Of a stretch of DNA of 64,000 nt, positions 1-9,537 are shown piece after piece. The notes beneath the pieces are model-generated. The model had not been told where the DNA came from. It saw nothing but the letters and a program-made list of their open reading frames with translations, and did no database searches. Each line of letters begins with the position of its first letter. The stretch's first letter is position 1. The stretch comes from Pseudomonas sp. TH31 (GTDB lineage: Bacteria; Pseudomonadota; Gammaproteobacteria; Pseudomonadales; Pseudomonadaceae), in the NCBI RefSeq assembly GCF_016650815.1, contig NZ_JAEKEZ010000014.1, positions 1 through 64,000 on the forward strand. Direction: 5' to 3'. Position numbers and translations under genes: made by a program.

Positions 1-487
1 GCACACCGAACTGCTGGCAATGCCGCGAATACAACCACTGGTAGGCCTGATCGATGCTCGCATCGGCCATGTCCGAGAGGTCGCGGCAGGTCTGGATCAA
101 GTCGGCCTGGCGTGTCAGGTCACGCCAGATGATGCGCACTTGCTGGCGGGTGCGTTGGCGGCGCAGGGCCCGGCCGAGTTCATCTTCGGTTTGCGCCGCA
201 TTCACTGCCGCCGCAATCTGCGCGCACAGCTCACCGGGGGCGAAGCGACGATCCAGTTCGCCGGACTGCACCAGCGCCAGCAACATCAAAGGGTCACGAA
301 CGCTCTGTTCAATGACGAAGTCGCTGGCGCCAGCGACACGGGCGAATTGCGCCCAGCGCTCAGGCGTCCAGGCAGACAGGCCATGATCGTCTTCCAGTAA
401 GGCGACGGCGGCACGGAACGACTGCTCGGCACGGATGACCAATGGCTCAAGAATGGCGGGCAGTTCGGCAAGCGAAGGCAGGGTCAT
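1..487 (-). CDS. glnE: Glutamine synthetase adenylyltransferase/deadenylase, N-terminal part (cut by window edge)
   Basis: The reverse strand reads open from an ATG at 487 to the window edge (162 codons, no stop). The product begins MTLPSLAELPAILEPLVIRA and matches the start of GlnE, the bifunctional enzyme that adenylylates and deadenylylates glutamine synthetase in response to PII and glutamine. Only the start of the N-terminal (deadenylylase) half is here, so the nucleotidyltransferase motifs cannot be checked. It is divergent from aceE across a 383-bp gap. Confidence 0.88.
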   Translation of the reverse strand, partial: MTLPSLAELPAILEPLVIRAEQSFRAAVALLEDDHGLSAWTPERWAQFARVAGASDFVIEQSVRDPLMLLALVQSGELDRRFAPGELCAQIAAAVNAAQTEDELGRALRRQRTRQQVRIIWRDLTRQADLIQTCRDLSDMADASIDQAYQWLYSRHCQQFGV

Positions 488-693
488 GGTCTATCCTTGA
501 TCGGCGTGTGAAGGGGCGCATGTAGTGATTCTTGAAAACACGCTACGTGACCGACTGTCGAACAAAGGTTAGAAATAGCTGAAATTTCTTTTATTTTGGC
601 AGCCAACATCAAGCTTTCACCTTTTTCGGTTGGCAAAAGACCAACCTTAACGATTATTCTCACAACGCAGCCGGAGGCCACAAGCCATTCATC

Positions 694-760
694 TGTAGTT
701 TTACTACTCGTCTATACATTCGAAAGGCTGAAATGCCCGTTGATTTGTAGTAAAACTACA
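694..760. promoter_or_regulatory. Two TGTAGT-N3-ACTACA palindromes upstream of aceE
   Basis: The 383-bp glnE-aceE gap (488-870) holds two 15-bp palindromes: TGTAGTTTTACTACT (694-708, one mismatch) and TGTAGTAAAACTACA (746-760, perfect). Their centres are 52 bp apart, about five helical turns, which suits a dimer pair on one DNA face. The shape resembles operators of RpiR-family HexR, the 2-keto-3-deoxy-6-phosphogluconate sensor of pseudomonads; that assignment is inference. No other clear element was seen in the gap. Confidence 0.6.
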
Positions 761-870
761 CGCCGCCGGAACAACCTCTCGGCAATCCAAGAATTTATAT
801 CGTCTGCCCACAAGGCCAGTCGCAAACTCAGGCAACCGATTCTGGAAGCCTTTCCGCCCTGGAGCAAGCC

Positions 871-3516
871 ATGCAAGACCTCGATCCCGTCGAAACCCAG
901 GAGTGGCTGGACGCCCTGGAATCGGTTCTCGACAAAGAAGGCGAAGACCGCGCTCACTATCTGATGACCCGTATGGGCGAATTGGCGACCCGTAGCGGTT
1001 CGCAACTGCCTTACGCCATCACCACGCCATACCGCAACACCATTCCAGTTACCCACGAAGCACGCATGCCTGGCGACCTGTTCATGGAACGCCGCATTCG
1101 CTCGTTGGTACGCTGGAACGCGATGGCCATGGTGATGCGCACGAACCTGAAAGATTCTGACCTGGGCGGTCACATCTCCAGCTTCGCTTCCAGTGCAACC
1201 CTGTACGACATCGGCTTCAACTACTTCTTCCAGGCCCCGACCGACGAACACGGCGGCGACCTGATCTACTTCCAGGGCCACACCTCGCCAGGCGTTTACG
1301 CCCGTGCGTTCATGGAAGGTCGCATCACCGAAGAACAAATGAACAACTTCCGCCAGGAAGTCGACGGCCAGGGCCTGTCGTCCTATCCGCACCCTTGGCT
1401 GATGCCTGACTTCTGGCAGTTCCCGACTGTATCCATGGGTCTGGGCCCGATCCAGGCGATCTACCAGGCACGCTTCATGAAGTACCTGGAAGCCCGTGGT
1501 TTCATTCCTGAAGGCAAGCAAAAAGTCTGGTGCTTCCTGGGCGACGGTGAGTGTGACGAGCCGGAATCCCTGGGCGCGATCTCGCTGGCTGGCCGCGAGA
1601 AGCTCGACAACCTGATCTTCGTCATTAACTGCAACCTGCAGCGCCTTGATGGCCCGGTTCGCGGCAACGGCAAGATCATCCAGGAACTCGAAGGCGTGTT
1701 CCGCGGTGCTCAGTGGAACGTGACCAAAGTTATCTGGGGCCGTTTCTGGGACCCACTGTTGGCCAAAGACGTCGACGGTATCCTGCAACGTCGCATGGAC
1801 GAAGTCATCGACGGCGAGTACCAGAACTACAAAGCCAAAGACGGCGCGTTCGTGCGTGAACACTTCTTCAACTCGCCAGAACTCAAGGCGATGGTTGCCG
1901 ATCTGTCCGACGACGAGATCTGGAAACTCAACCGTGGCGGCCACGACCCGTACAAGGTCTACGCGGCGTACCACGAAGCGGTCAACCACAAAGAACAACC
2001 GACCGTCATCCTGGCCAAGACCATCAAAGGTTATGGCACCGGTGCCGGCGAAGCGAAAAACACCGCGCACAACACCAAGAAAGTCGATGTCGACAGCCTG
2101 AAGTTGTTCCGTGATCGTTTCGACATCCCGGTCAAAGACGAAGAGCTGGAAAACCTGCCCTTCTTCAAACCAGAACCAAACAGCGCCGAAGCCCGCTACC
2201 TCAGCGAGCGCCGCACTGCATTGGGCGGTTTCGTGCCGCAGCGTCGCGCCGAGAGCTTCAGCGTGCCGACGCCGTCACTCGATACCCTCAAGGCTATCCT
2301 TGATGGCTCGGGTGACCGTGAGATTTCCACCACCATGGCTTTCGTGCGAATCCTCGCGCAACTGGTCAAGGACAAGGAAATCGGTCCACGCATCGTTCCG
2401 ATCATCCCGGACGAAGCCCGTACCTTCGGTATGGAAGGCATGTTCCGTCAGTTGGGCATCTACTCGTCCGTCGGCCAGCTCTACGAGCCAGTCGATAAAG
2501 ACCAGGTGATGTTCTACCGCGAAGACAAGAAAGGCCAGATCCTCGAAGAAGGCATCAACGAAGCAGGCGCCATGAGCTCCTTCATCGCTGCCGGTACTTC
2601 GTACTCCAGCCACAACCAGCCAATGCTGCCGTTCTACATCTTCTACTCGATGTTCGGCTTCCAGCGTATCGGCGACCTCGCCTGGGCCGCTGGCGACAGC
2701 CGTACCCGTGGCTTCCTGATCGGCGGCACCGCCGGCCGGACCACGCTGAACGGCGAAGGCCTGCAACACGAAGATGGTCACAGCCACATCCTGGCCGGCA
2801 CCATCCCGAACTGCCGCACCTTTGATCCAACCTACGGCTATGAGCTGGCGGTGATCATCCAGGACGGCATGAAGAAGATGACCGAAGAGCAGCAGGACGT
2901 TTTCTACTACATTACCGTGATGAACGAGTCCTACCAGCAGCCAGCCATGCCGGCCGGTGTCGAGGAAGGCATCATCAAGGGCATGTACCTGCTCGAGGAA
3001 GACACCCGCGAAGCGGCACACCACGTTCAGCTGATGGGCTCCGGCACCATCCTGCGTGAAGTCCGTGAAGCGGCGAAGATCCTGCGTGAAGAGTTCAACG
3101 TCGGCGCTGATGTCTGGAGCGTTACCAGCTTCAACGAACTGCGTCGCGACGGCCTGGCCGTGGAACGCAGCAACCGCCTGCACCCAGGCCAGAAGCCTAA
3201 GCTGAGCTACGTCGAAGAGTGCCTGAACGGCCGTAAAGGTCCGGTCATTGCCTCTACCGACTACATGAAGCTGTTCGCTGAACAAATTCGTCAGTGGGTC
3301 CCGTCCAAGGAGTTCAAAGTCCTGGGCACCGATGGTTTCGGCCGCAGTGACAGCCGCAAGAAGCTGCGTCACTTCTTCGAAGTCGACCGTCATTTCGTGG
3401 TGTTGGCAGCCCTGGAAGCCTTGGCTGACCGTGGTGATATCGAACCTAAGGTGGTAGCCGAGGCTATCGTCAAGTTCGGGATCAACCCGGAAAAACGCAA
3501 CCCACTGGACTGCTGA
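871..3516 (+). CDS. aceE: Pyruvate dehydrogenase E1 component, homodimeric type
   Basis: 881 aa. AceE uses thiamine diphosphate to decarboxylate pyruvate and acetylate the lipoyl groups of AceF. The ThDP signature is visible: GDGE at residues 224-227, then the downstream NCN at 253-255. The length is that of gammaproteobacterial homodimeric E1, not the alpha/beta type. The ATG at 871 follows a GGAG at about 861. The next gene, aceF, starts 12 nt after the stop, so the two form an operon. The upstream TGTAGT palindromes probably control it. Confidence 0.97.
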   Translation: MQDLDPVETQEWLDALESVLDKEGEDRAHYLMTRMGELATRSGSQLPYAITTPYRNTIPVTHEARMPGDLFMERRIRSLVRWNAMAMVMRTNLKDSDLGGHISSFASSATLYDIGFNYFFQAPTDEHGGDLIYFQGHTSPGVYARAFMEGRITEEQMNNFRQEVDGQGLSSYPHPWLMPDFWQFPTVSMGLGPIQAIYQARFMKYLEARGFIPEGKQKVWCFLGDGECDEPESLGAISLAGREKLDNLIFVINCNLQRLDGPVRGNGKIIQELEGVFRGAQWNVTKVIWGRFWDPLLAKDVDGILQRRMDEVIDGEYQNYKAKDGAFVREHFFNSPELKAMVADLSDDEIWKLNRGGHDPYKVYAAYHEAVNHKEQPTVILAKTIKGYGTGAGEAKNTAHNTKKVDVDSLKLFRDRFDIPVKDEELENLPFFKPEPNSAEARYLSERRTALGGFVPQRRAESFSVPTPSLDTLKAILDGSGDREISTTMAFVRILAQLVKDKEIGPRIVPIIPDEARTFGMEGMFRQLGIYSSVGQLYEPVDKDQVMFYREDKKGQILEEGINEAGAMSSFIAAGTSYSSHNQPMLPFYIFYSMFGFQRIGDLAWAAGDSRTRGFLIGGTAGRTTLNGEGLQHEDGHSHILAGTIPNCRTFDPTYGYELAVIIQDGMKKMTEEQQDVFYYITVMNESYQQPAMPAGVEEGIIKGMYLLEEDTREAAHHVQLMGSGTILREVREAAKILREEFNVGADVWSVTSFNELRRDGLAVERSNRLHPGQKPKLSYVEECLNGRKGPVIASTDYMKLFAEQIRQWVPSKEFKVLGTDGFGRSDSRKKLRHFFEVDRHFVVLAALEALADRGDIEPKVVAEAIVKFGINPEKRNPLDC

Positions 3517-3527
3517 GGAGACAATCT

Positions 3528-5492
3528 GTGAGCGAACTCATTCGAGTACCTGACATCGGCAGCGGTGAAGGTGAAGTAATCGAACTATTTGTGAAAGTCG
3601 GCGACCGTATCGAAGCCGACCAGAGCATCCTGACGCTTGAGTCGGACAAGGCGAGCATGGAGATTCCTGCCCCGAAGGCCGGCATCGTCAAAAGCCTGAA
3701 AGTCAAAATCGGCGATCGCCTGAAAGAAGGCGACGAGCTGCTGGAGCTGGAAGTCGAAGGTGCCGCAGCTGCGGCCCCGGCGGCTGCCGCTGCGCAGGCG
3801 CCAAAAGCTGAAGCGAAACCGGCTGCTGCACCTGCTCCGGCAGCGGCTGCACCGGCCGCTGCTCCAGCCGCTGCAACCACTCAGCAGATTCACGTGCCGG
3901 ACATCGGTTCGTCGGGCAAGGCCCAGATCATCGAGATCCAGGTCAAGGTCGGCGACACCGTTGCCGCTGATCAGTCGCTGATCACCCTGGAATCCGACAA
4001 GGCGAGCATGGAAATTCCATCGCCTGCCGCTGGCGTGGTCGAAAGCATCAGCGTCAAGTTGAACGACGAAGTCGGTACTGGCGATCTGATCCTGGCGTTG
4101 AAAGTGGCAAGTGCTGCGGCCCCTGCTGCTGCCGCACCCGCTCAGGCTGCTGCACCTGCTCCGGCAGCCGCTGCGGCTCCAGCCGCCGCGCCTGCGGCTC
4201 CGGTAGCCGACAGCGTTCAGGACATTCATGTCCCGGACATCGGCTCGTCGGGCAAAGCCAAGATCATCGAAGTACTGGTCAAGGCTGGCGACACCGTCAC
4301 TGCCGACCAGTCGCTGATCACCCTGGAATCCGACAAGGCGAGCATGGAAATTCCATCGCCTGCCGCTGGCGTGGTGGAAAGCGTTTCCATCAAGCTGGAT
4401 GACGAAGTCGGTACCGGCGACCTGATCCTGAAGCTGAAAGTCAAAGGCGTTGCTCCGGCAGCGGCCCCGGCCCCGGCTCCAGCCGCTGCTGCTCCGGCTG
4501 CCGCTGCTCCTGTTGCGGCTCCTGCTGCTGCGCCTGCCGCACCGGTTGCTGCTGCCCCCGTCAAGTCGGGCGCCAAGGTTCACGCTGGTCCGGCAGTACG
4601 CCAACTGGCCCGTGAATTCGGCGTCGAACTGAACGCGGTCAGCCCAAGCGGCCCGCACGGTCGTGTGCTCAAAGAAGACGTGCAGGTTTACGTCAAAGCC
4701 ATGATGCAAAAGGCCAAGCAAGCACCGGCCGCCGCAGCTGGCGCAACCGGCGGCGCGGGCATCCCGCCGATTCCGGTCGTGGACTTCAGCCGCTTCGGTG
4801 AAACCGAAGAAGTGCCGATGACTCGCCTGATGCAAATCGGCGCGTCGAGCCTGCATCGCAGCTGGTTGAATATCCCGCACGTGACTCAGTTCGATTCGGC
4901 TGATATCACCGACCTGGAAGCGTTCCGCATTGCTCAGAAAGCCGTTGCAGAGAAGGCTGGCGTCAAGCTGACCATCCTGCCCCTGCTGCTCAAGTCCTGC
5001 GCGCACCTGCTCAAGGAACTGCCGGACTTCAACAGTTCGCTGGCACCAAGCGGCAAGGCGATCATCCGCAAGAAGTACGTAAACATCGGCTTCGCGGTCG
5101 ACACTCCGGATGGCCTGCTGGTACCGGTCATCAAGAACGTCGACCAGAAGAGCCTGTTGCAACTGGCAGCCGAAGCCGCTGTGCTGGCCGCCAAGGCCCG
5201 CGACAAGAAGCTTACCGCTGACGACATGCAAGGCGCCTGCTTCACCATTTCCAGCCTCGGCCACATTGGCGGCACCGGCTTCACGCCGATCGTCAACGCG
5301 CCGGAAGTGGCGATCCTCGGTGTTTCCAAGGCAACCATCCAGCCAGTCTGGGACGGCAAAGCCTTCCAGCCGAAGCTGATGCTGCCGCTGTCGCTGTCCT
5401 ACGATCACCGCGTGATCAACGGCGCCGCTGCTGCACGCTTCACCAAGCGTCTGAGCGACCTGCTGGCGGACATCCGCACCATCTTGCTGTAA
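3528..5492 (+). CDS. aceF: Pyruvate dehydrogenase E2, dihydrolipoamide acetyltransferase with three lipoyl domains
   Basis: 654 aa from a GTG start behind a GAGGAG. Three lipoyl domains each carry the ESDKASMEIP motif, with the lipoylated lysines at about K41, K158 and K270. Long Ala/Pro linkers separate them. A peripheral-subunit-binding domain follows at about residues 350-390, then the catalytic core with DHRVING near the C-terminus (catalytic His about 627). Lipoyl domains 2 and 3 share an identical 68-bp stretch (3972-4039 and 4308-4375), which suggests recent duplication or gene conversion. No E3 gene lies alongside. The operon ends at the terminator at 5565. Confidence 0.97.
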   Translation: MSELIRVPDIGSGEGEVIELFVKVGDRIEADQSILTLESDKASMEIPAPKAGIVKSLKVKIGDRLKEGDELLELEVEGAAAAAPAAAAAQAPKAEAKPAAAPAPAAAAPAAAPAAATTQQIHVPDIGSSGKAQIIEIQVKVGDTVAADQSLITLESDKASMEIPSPAAGVVESISVKLNDEVGTGDLILALKVASAAAPAAAAPAQAAAPAPAAAAAPAAAPAAPVADSVQDIHVPDIGSSGKAKIIEVLVKAGDTVTADQSLITLESDKASMEIPSPAAGVVESVSIKLDDEVGTGDLILKLKVKGVAPAAAPAPAPAAAAPAAAAPVAAPAAAPAAPVAAAPVKSGAKVHAGPAVRQLAREFGVELNAVSPSGPHGRVLKEDVQVYVKAMMQKAKQAPAAAAGATGGAGIPPIPVVDFSRFGETEEVPMTRLMQIGASSLHRSWLNIPHVTQFDSADITDLEAFRIAQKAVAEKAGVKLTILPLLLKSCAHLLKELPDFNSSLAPSGKAIIRKKYVNIGFAVDTPDGLLVPVIKNVDQKSLLQLAAEAAVLAAKARDKKLTADDMQGACFTISSLGHIGGTGFTPIVNAPEVAILGVSKATIQPVWDGKAFQPKLMLPLSLSYDHRVINGAAAARFTKRLSDLLADIRTILL

Positions 5493-5564
5493 CACCGGGC
5501 GGCCCTCCCTCGCCGGAGGGCCTGTCGCGTTCCACGATTTCCGAGCGCCACGCTCGTACCTCAA

Positions 5565-5591
5565 CCCCGCCAATTTGGCGGGGCTTTTTTT
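5565..5591 (+). terminator. Rho-independent terminator of aceEF
   Basis: A 7-bp perfect stem, CCCCGCC / GGCGGGG with loop AATTT, is followed by C and seven T. It lies 72 bp after the aceF stop. A second GC-rich hairpin without a T run (about 5502-5522) lies closer to the stop. Confidence 0.9.
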
Positions 5592-5666
5592 GCCTGGCAG
5601 AAAGTAGCTGGCAACCTCCTACAGGCACGGCTTATTTGGCCTGACCAGTCGCCTGACTCAAAAAAT

Positions 5667-5733
5667 CAAAAGATCGCAGCCTTCGGCAGCTCCTACGGGT
5701 TTATGGGCGCCGCTGCGGGCTGCGATTCTTTCG
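5667..5733. repeat. REP pair, degenerate right arm
   Basis: The left arm is the common form (AGATCGCAGCCTTCGGCAGC followed by TCCTAC). The right arm, GCCGCTGCGGGCTGCGATTC, is diverged. It lies in the 423-bp gap between aceF and dipA. The rest of that gap shows only the terminator and no gene. Confidence 0.75.
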
Positions 5734-5915
5734 CTCCCACGCATTACTTTCACGCCTTCGCTGGAGAAATCCCCTCGCCTGCCGACACATTCTTATAGCA
5801 CTTGGCCTTCATGTCTCTTGTCAGTCGGTGCCGCAATGATGCAACCTTGCCGCAGGCAACAGTAAAGAGGGCGAGAGCCCGGCGCGATCAGCATATTCGA
5901 AGCGAGTTTCCCCCC

Positions 5916-8609
5916 ATGAAAAGCCAACCCGATGCCGCCAGCCGTAAGGTGGCCGAGGTAGTGACGCAGTTGCCTGTGCCCTCGCGGCTCGGCATGCTGC
6001 GTTTCGAACGGCTGAATGAAGCAAGCTGGGCGCTGCTGTTTCTTGATCCCAACTGCGAACGACAGTTCGGCCTCCCGGCCGTGGAGCTCTGCGCACTGGT
6101 CGGTTCGCCCTACGCCAGCCTGATGGAGCCCGAAGCGCGCTATCAACTGCATGACGCGATCCAGCTACAACTCGCCGACAGCCCGCATTACCTGATCCGC
6201 TACACACTGCACACCGCCGCTGGCACCTTGAGCCTGCTGGAACTGGGCGAAGCCTACAAACAACACAATCGTCATTTGCTGCGCGGCTACTTGCTGGTGG
6301 TGGACGGCCTGTTCGAGGGCGAGCCGCTGCTGCCGGCCCTGGACCTGGAAACCCAGAACTCGCGCCTGCAAATTGCCCTGGAACTCAACCAGCGTGCCCA
6401 GCAGGAACAACTGCAGCATCTGGACCGGGTGCGTGCCCAGCAAGACTTGATCCTGCTGCTGACCCGCCAGCGCTACAGTTCTGGCAATTCCTTGCAAGAA
6501 GCTGCCGAACTGATCACCCGCTGTGCCTGTGATATCTACGAAATCGACTGCGCCAGCCTGTGGAACCTCGAAGGCTCGATGCTGGTGTCGATCTCGGCCT
6601 ACCACCGCGCGACCCAGGATTACCAACTGCCGGAGCCGATCGACGTCAGCGGTTTCCCGGATTATCTGGAAGCCTTGCAAACCAGTCGGGCTATCGACGC
6701 GCACAACGCCATGCGTGACCCGCGTACCCGGCACATGGCTGAAAGCCTGCGCCCGCGGGACGTCAACGCAATGCTCGACGCCAGCATTCGCGTCGATGGC
6801 CAGGTGGTCGGCGTGTTGTGCCTGGAACAGACCGGTGCAACCCGCGCCTGGCAGTCAGACGAAATCGCCTTTGCCGGCGAACTGGCGGACCAATTCGCCC
6901 AGGTTATCAACAACCACAACCGCCGCACCGCCACCAGCGCTCTGCACCTGTTCCAGCGCGCGGTGGAACAAAGTGCCAACGCCTTTTTGCTGGTCAATTG
7001 CGACGGCGTGGTCGAATACGTCAACCCGAGCTTCACCGCGATCACCCAGTACAGCACCGAAGAAGTCCACGGCCAGCGGCTGTCGGAACTGCCGGCGCTG
7101 GAAAACCTCAGCGAACTGCTGTTCGACGCGCCCTCGGCGCTGGCCAAAAGCAACAGTTGGCAGGGCGAATTCAAGAGCCGGCGAAAAAACCTCGAACCCT
7201 ACTGGGGCCAACTGTCGATCTCCAAGGTTTACGGCGACAACCGCGAGCTGACGCATTACATCGGCATCTACGAAGACATCACCCAGACCAAGCTCGCCCA
7301 GCAGCGTATCGAACGCCTGGCCTACACCGACAACCTGACCAACCTCGGCAACCGCCCGGCGTTTATCCGCAACCTGGACGAACGCTTCGCCCGAGACAGC
7401 GATACCCCCATCAGCCTGTTGCTGGTGGACATCGACAATTTCAAGCGGATCAACGACAGCCTCGGCCACCAGACCGGCGACAAACTGCTGATCAGCCTGG
7501 CCCGACGCCTGCGCAACAGCCTGAGCCCGAGCGGCAGCCTGGCGCGCTTCGCCAGTAACGAATTTGCCGTGCTGCTGGACAACACCGACCTCTCGGCCGG
7601 CCAGCAAGTCGCCAACCAGTTGCTGGCGACCCTCGACAAGCCAATGTTCGTCGACAACCAGTTGATCAGCGTCACCGGTTCCGTGGGCCTGGCCTGCGCG
7701 CCGCTGCACGGTCGCGATCCGCAAACCCTGATGCGCAACGCCGGCCTCGCCCTGCACAAGGCCAAAGCCAACGGCAAGCATCAGGTTCAGGTGTTCACCG
7801 AAGCGCTGAACGCCGAAGCCAGCTACAAGCTGTTTGTCGAGAACAACCTGCGCCGGGCCTTGACCCAAAACGAACTGGACGTGTTCTACCAGCCCAAGCT
7901 GTGCCTGCGCAGCGGTCGTTTGCTGGGGATGGAAGCCTTGCTGCGCTGGAACCATCCGGAAAAAGGCATGATCCGCCCGGACCAGTTCATCAGCGTTGCC
8001 GAAGAGACCGGCCTGATCATTCCAATCGGCAAATGGATCGCCCGTCAGGCCTGCCGCATGAGCAAGGAACTGACCGCCGCCGGCCTGGGCAATCTTCAGG
8101 TAGCGATCAACCTGTCGCCCAAGCAGTTTTCCGACCCGGACCTGGTGGCGTCCATCGCCAGCATCCTCAAGGAAGAAGCGCTGCCGTCGAACCTGCTGGA
8201 GCTGGAGCTGACCGAAGGCCTGCTGCTGGAAGCCACCGAAGACACCCACTTGCAACTCGACCAGCTCAAACGCTTGGGCCTGACCCTGGCCATGGACGAC
8301 TTCGGCACCGGTTACTCGTCGCTCAGCTACTTGAAAAAATTCCCGATCGACATCATTAAGATCGATCGAAGCTTTATCCACGAAATCCCGGACAACCAGG
8401 ACGACATGGAAATCACCTCCGCGGTGATCGCCATGGCGCACAACCTGAAACTCAAGGTCGTGGCTGAAGGCATCGAGACCGCCGAGCAGTTGGCGTTCCT
8501 GCGCCGTCATCGCTGCGACGTCGGCCAGGGCTACCTGTTCGACCGCCCCATCCCGGGTTCCGAGCTGATCGAGAAGCTCAAACGCTATCCGCGCGGCCCT
8601 ATCGCCTGA
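5916..8609 (+). CDS. dipA: Cyclic-di-GMP phosphodiesterase DipA-type, PAS-GAF-PAS-GGDEF-EAL
   Basis: 897 aa from the ATG at 5916. The frame stays open further upstream, but MKSQPDAAS is the familiar N-terminus of this protein. An N-terminal PAS-like sensor, a GAF-like region and a second PAS (about 350-460) precede the output domains. The GGDEF site is degenerate (ASNEF at 546-550), so cyclase activity is unlikely. The EAL domain is intact: EAL at 673-675, then DDFGTG, the IIKIDRSF lysine and EGIET. Pseudomonas DipA is a phosphodiesterase that promotes biofilm dispersal, and the same position after aceF supports the name. Confidence 0.9.
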   Translation: MKSQPDAASRKVAEVVTQLPVPSRLGMLRFERLNEASWALLFLDPNCERQFGLPAVELCALVGSPYASLMEPEARYQLHDAIQLQLADSPHYLIRYTLHTAAGTLSLLELGEAYKQHNRHLLRGYLLVVDGLFEGEPLLPALDLETQNSRLQIALELNQRAQQEQLQHLDRVRAQQDLILLLTRQRYSSGNSLQEAAELITRCACDIYEIDCASLWNLEGSMLVSISAYHRATQDYQLPEPIDVSGFPDYLEALQTSRAIDAHNAMRDPRTRHMAESLRPRDVNAMLDASIRVDGQVVGVLCLEQTGATRAWQSDEIAFAGELADQFAQVINNHNRRTATSALHLFQRAVEQSANAFLLVNCDGVVEYVNPSFTAITQYSTEEVHGQRLSELPALENLSELLFDAPSALAKSNSWQGEFKSRRKNLEPYWGQLSISKVYGDNRELTHYIGIYEDITQTKLAQQRIERLAYTDNLTNLGNRPAFIRNLDERFARDSDTPISLLLVDIDNFKRINDSLGHQTGDKLLISLARRLRNSLSPSGSLARFASNEFAVLLDNTDLSAGQQVANQLLATLDKPMFVDNQLISVTGSVGLACAPLHGRDPQTLMRNAGLALHKAKANGKHQVQVFTEALNAEASYKLFVENNLRRALTQNELDVFYQPKLCLRSGRLLGMEALLRWNHPEKGMIRPDQFISVAEETGLIIPIGKWIARQACRMSKELTAAGLGNLQVAINLSPKQFSDPDLVASIASILKEEALPSNLLELELTEGLLLEATEDTHLQLDQLKRLGLTLAMDDFGTGYSSLSYLKKFPIDIIKIDRSFIHEIPDNQDDMEITSAVIAMAHNLKLKVVAEGIETAEQLAFLRRHRCDVGQGYLFDRPIPGSELIEKLKRYPRGPIA

Positions 8610-8623
8610 CAGAGCCCCACCTT

Positions 8624-8698
8624 GTGAGAGCGAGCCTGCTCGCGATGGCGGTGCCCCAGCGTGAGTTCTGACTGACACACCGCCATCGCGAGCAGGGG
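8624..8698. repeat. REP inverted pair (GAGCCTGCTCGCGATGGCGG type)
   Basis: A left arm at 8624-8653 and a right arm at 8678-8698 are inverted copies around a short spacer. It lies between dipA and msrA, just after the dipA stop. Confidence 0.75.
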
Positions 8699-8771
8699 TA
8701 GTGCGTAACTAGCCGGCATTAGGCACACTGGCGGTCTGACTACTTACACACTCTGACTGAGAGGACTGATC

Positions 8772-9419
8772 ATGGTCTTGCGCTCGGAAATTCTGGTGAA
8801 CAAAAACGTGCTCCCGACTAAAGAACAAGCTCTGCCTGGCCGTGAAACCCCGATGAACCTGCCGCAAAGACACTTCGTCCACGACGCCCCGCTGCTGGGC
8901 CCGTTCGTGACCGACGTGGATTTCGCGATCTTCGGCCTGGGCTGCTTCTGGGGCGCGGAACGCAAATTCTGGCAGCGCGAAGGCGTAGTCAGCACGGTGG
9001 TGGGTTACGCCGGCGGCTTTACGCCGAACCCGACGTATGAAGAAGTCTGCTCTGGCCTGACCGGCCATAGCGAAGTGGTACTGGTGGTCTACGAACCGGC
9101 AAAAGTCAGCTACGAAGAGCTGCTGAAGATGTTCTGGGAGCTGCACAACCCGACTCAGGGCATGCGCCAGGGCAACGACATCGGCACCCAGTACCGCTCG
9201 GTGATCTACGCCACCAACCCGACTCAGTTGGCAGCGGCCAAACACAGCGAGCAAGTGTTCCAGGCTGAACTGACCAAGGCTGGCAAAGGCACCATCACCA
9301 CCGAAATCGACGAAGCGCCGACGGTGTACTTCGCCGAGGCGTATCACCAGCAATATCTGGCCAAAAATCCTGAAGGGTATTGCGGGATTGGCGGTACGGG
9401 CGTGGTTTGCCCGATTTGA
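8772..9419 (+). CDS. msrA: Peptide-methionine (S)-S-oxide reductase
   Basis: 215 aa. MsrA reduces methionine-S-sulfoxide in oxidised proteins. The GCFWGAE active site is at residues 57-63, with nucleophile Cys58. Two further cysteines near the C-terminus (in YCGIGG and VVCPI) fit the resolving cysteines that hand the disulfide to thioredoxin. About 45 residues precede the catalytic core, as in other long proteobacterial MsrA proteins. It is convergent with rlmJ across a REPIN. Confidence 0.96.
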   Translation: MVLRSEILVNKNVLPTKEQALPGRETPMNLPQRHFVHDAPLLGPFVTDVDFAIFGLGCFWGAERKFWQREGVVSTVVGYAGGFTPNPTYEEVCSGLTGHSEVVLVVYEPAKVSYEELLKMFWELHNPTQGMRQGNDIGTQYRSVIYATNPTQLAAAKHSEQVFQAELTKAGKGTITTEIDEAPTVYFAEAYHQQYLAKNPEGYCGIGGTGVVCPI

Positions 9420-9429
9420 CCCTTTAAAG

Positions 9430-9510
9430 CAAAAGATCGCAGCCTTCGGCAGCTCCTACATGGGACTTATGTACACCCTGTAGGAGCTGCCGAAGGCTGC
9501 GATCTTTTGA
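9430..9510. repeat. REPIN between convergent msrA and rlmJ
   Basis: Near-perfect inverted arms of about 30 bp (AAAAGATCGCAGCCTTCGGC ... and its complement) surround a 20-bp loop. At RNA level it would form a long hairpin, and it may act as a two-way terminator for the convergent genes. Confidence 0.85.
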
Positions 9511-9537
9511 TCTTGCTCGTTGGCTTATCGATTGACC

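Noticed and set aside
712..2070. Long minus-strand ORF opposite aceE
   Set aside because: It mirrors aceE codon bias in antisense; no ribosome site and no family resemblance. The same holds for the long antisense ORFs opposite aceF, dipA, putA, the acyl-CoA dehydrogenase and the polyene genes.
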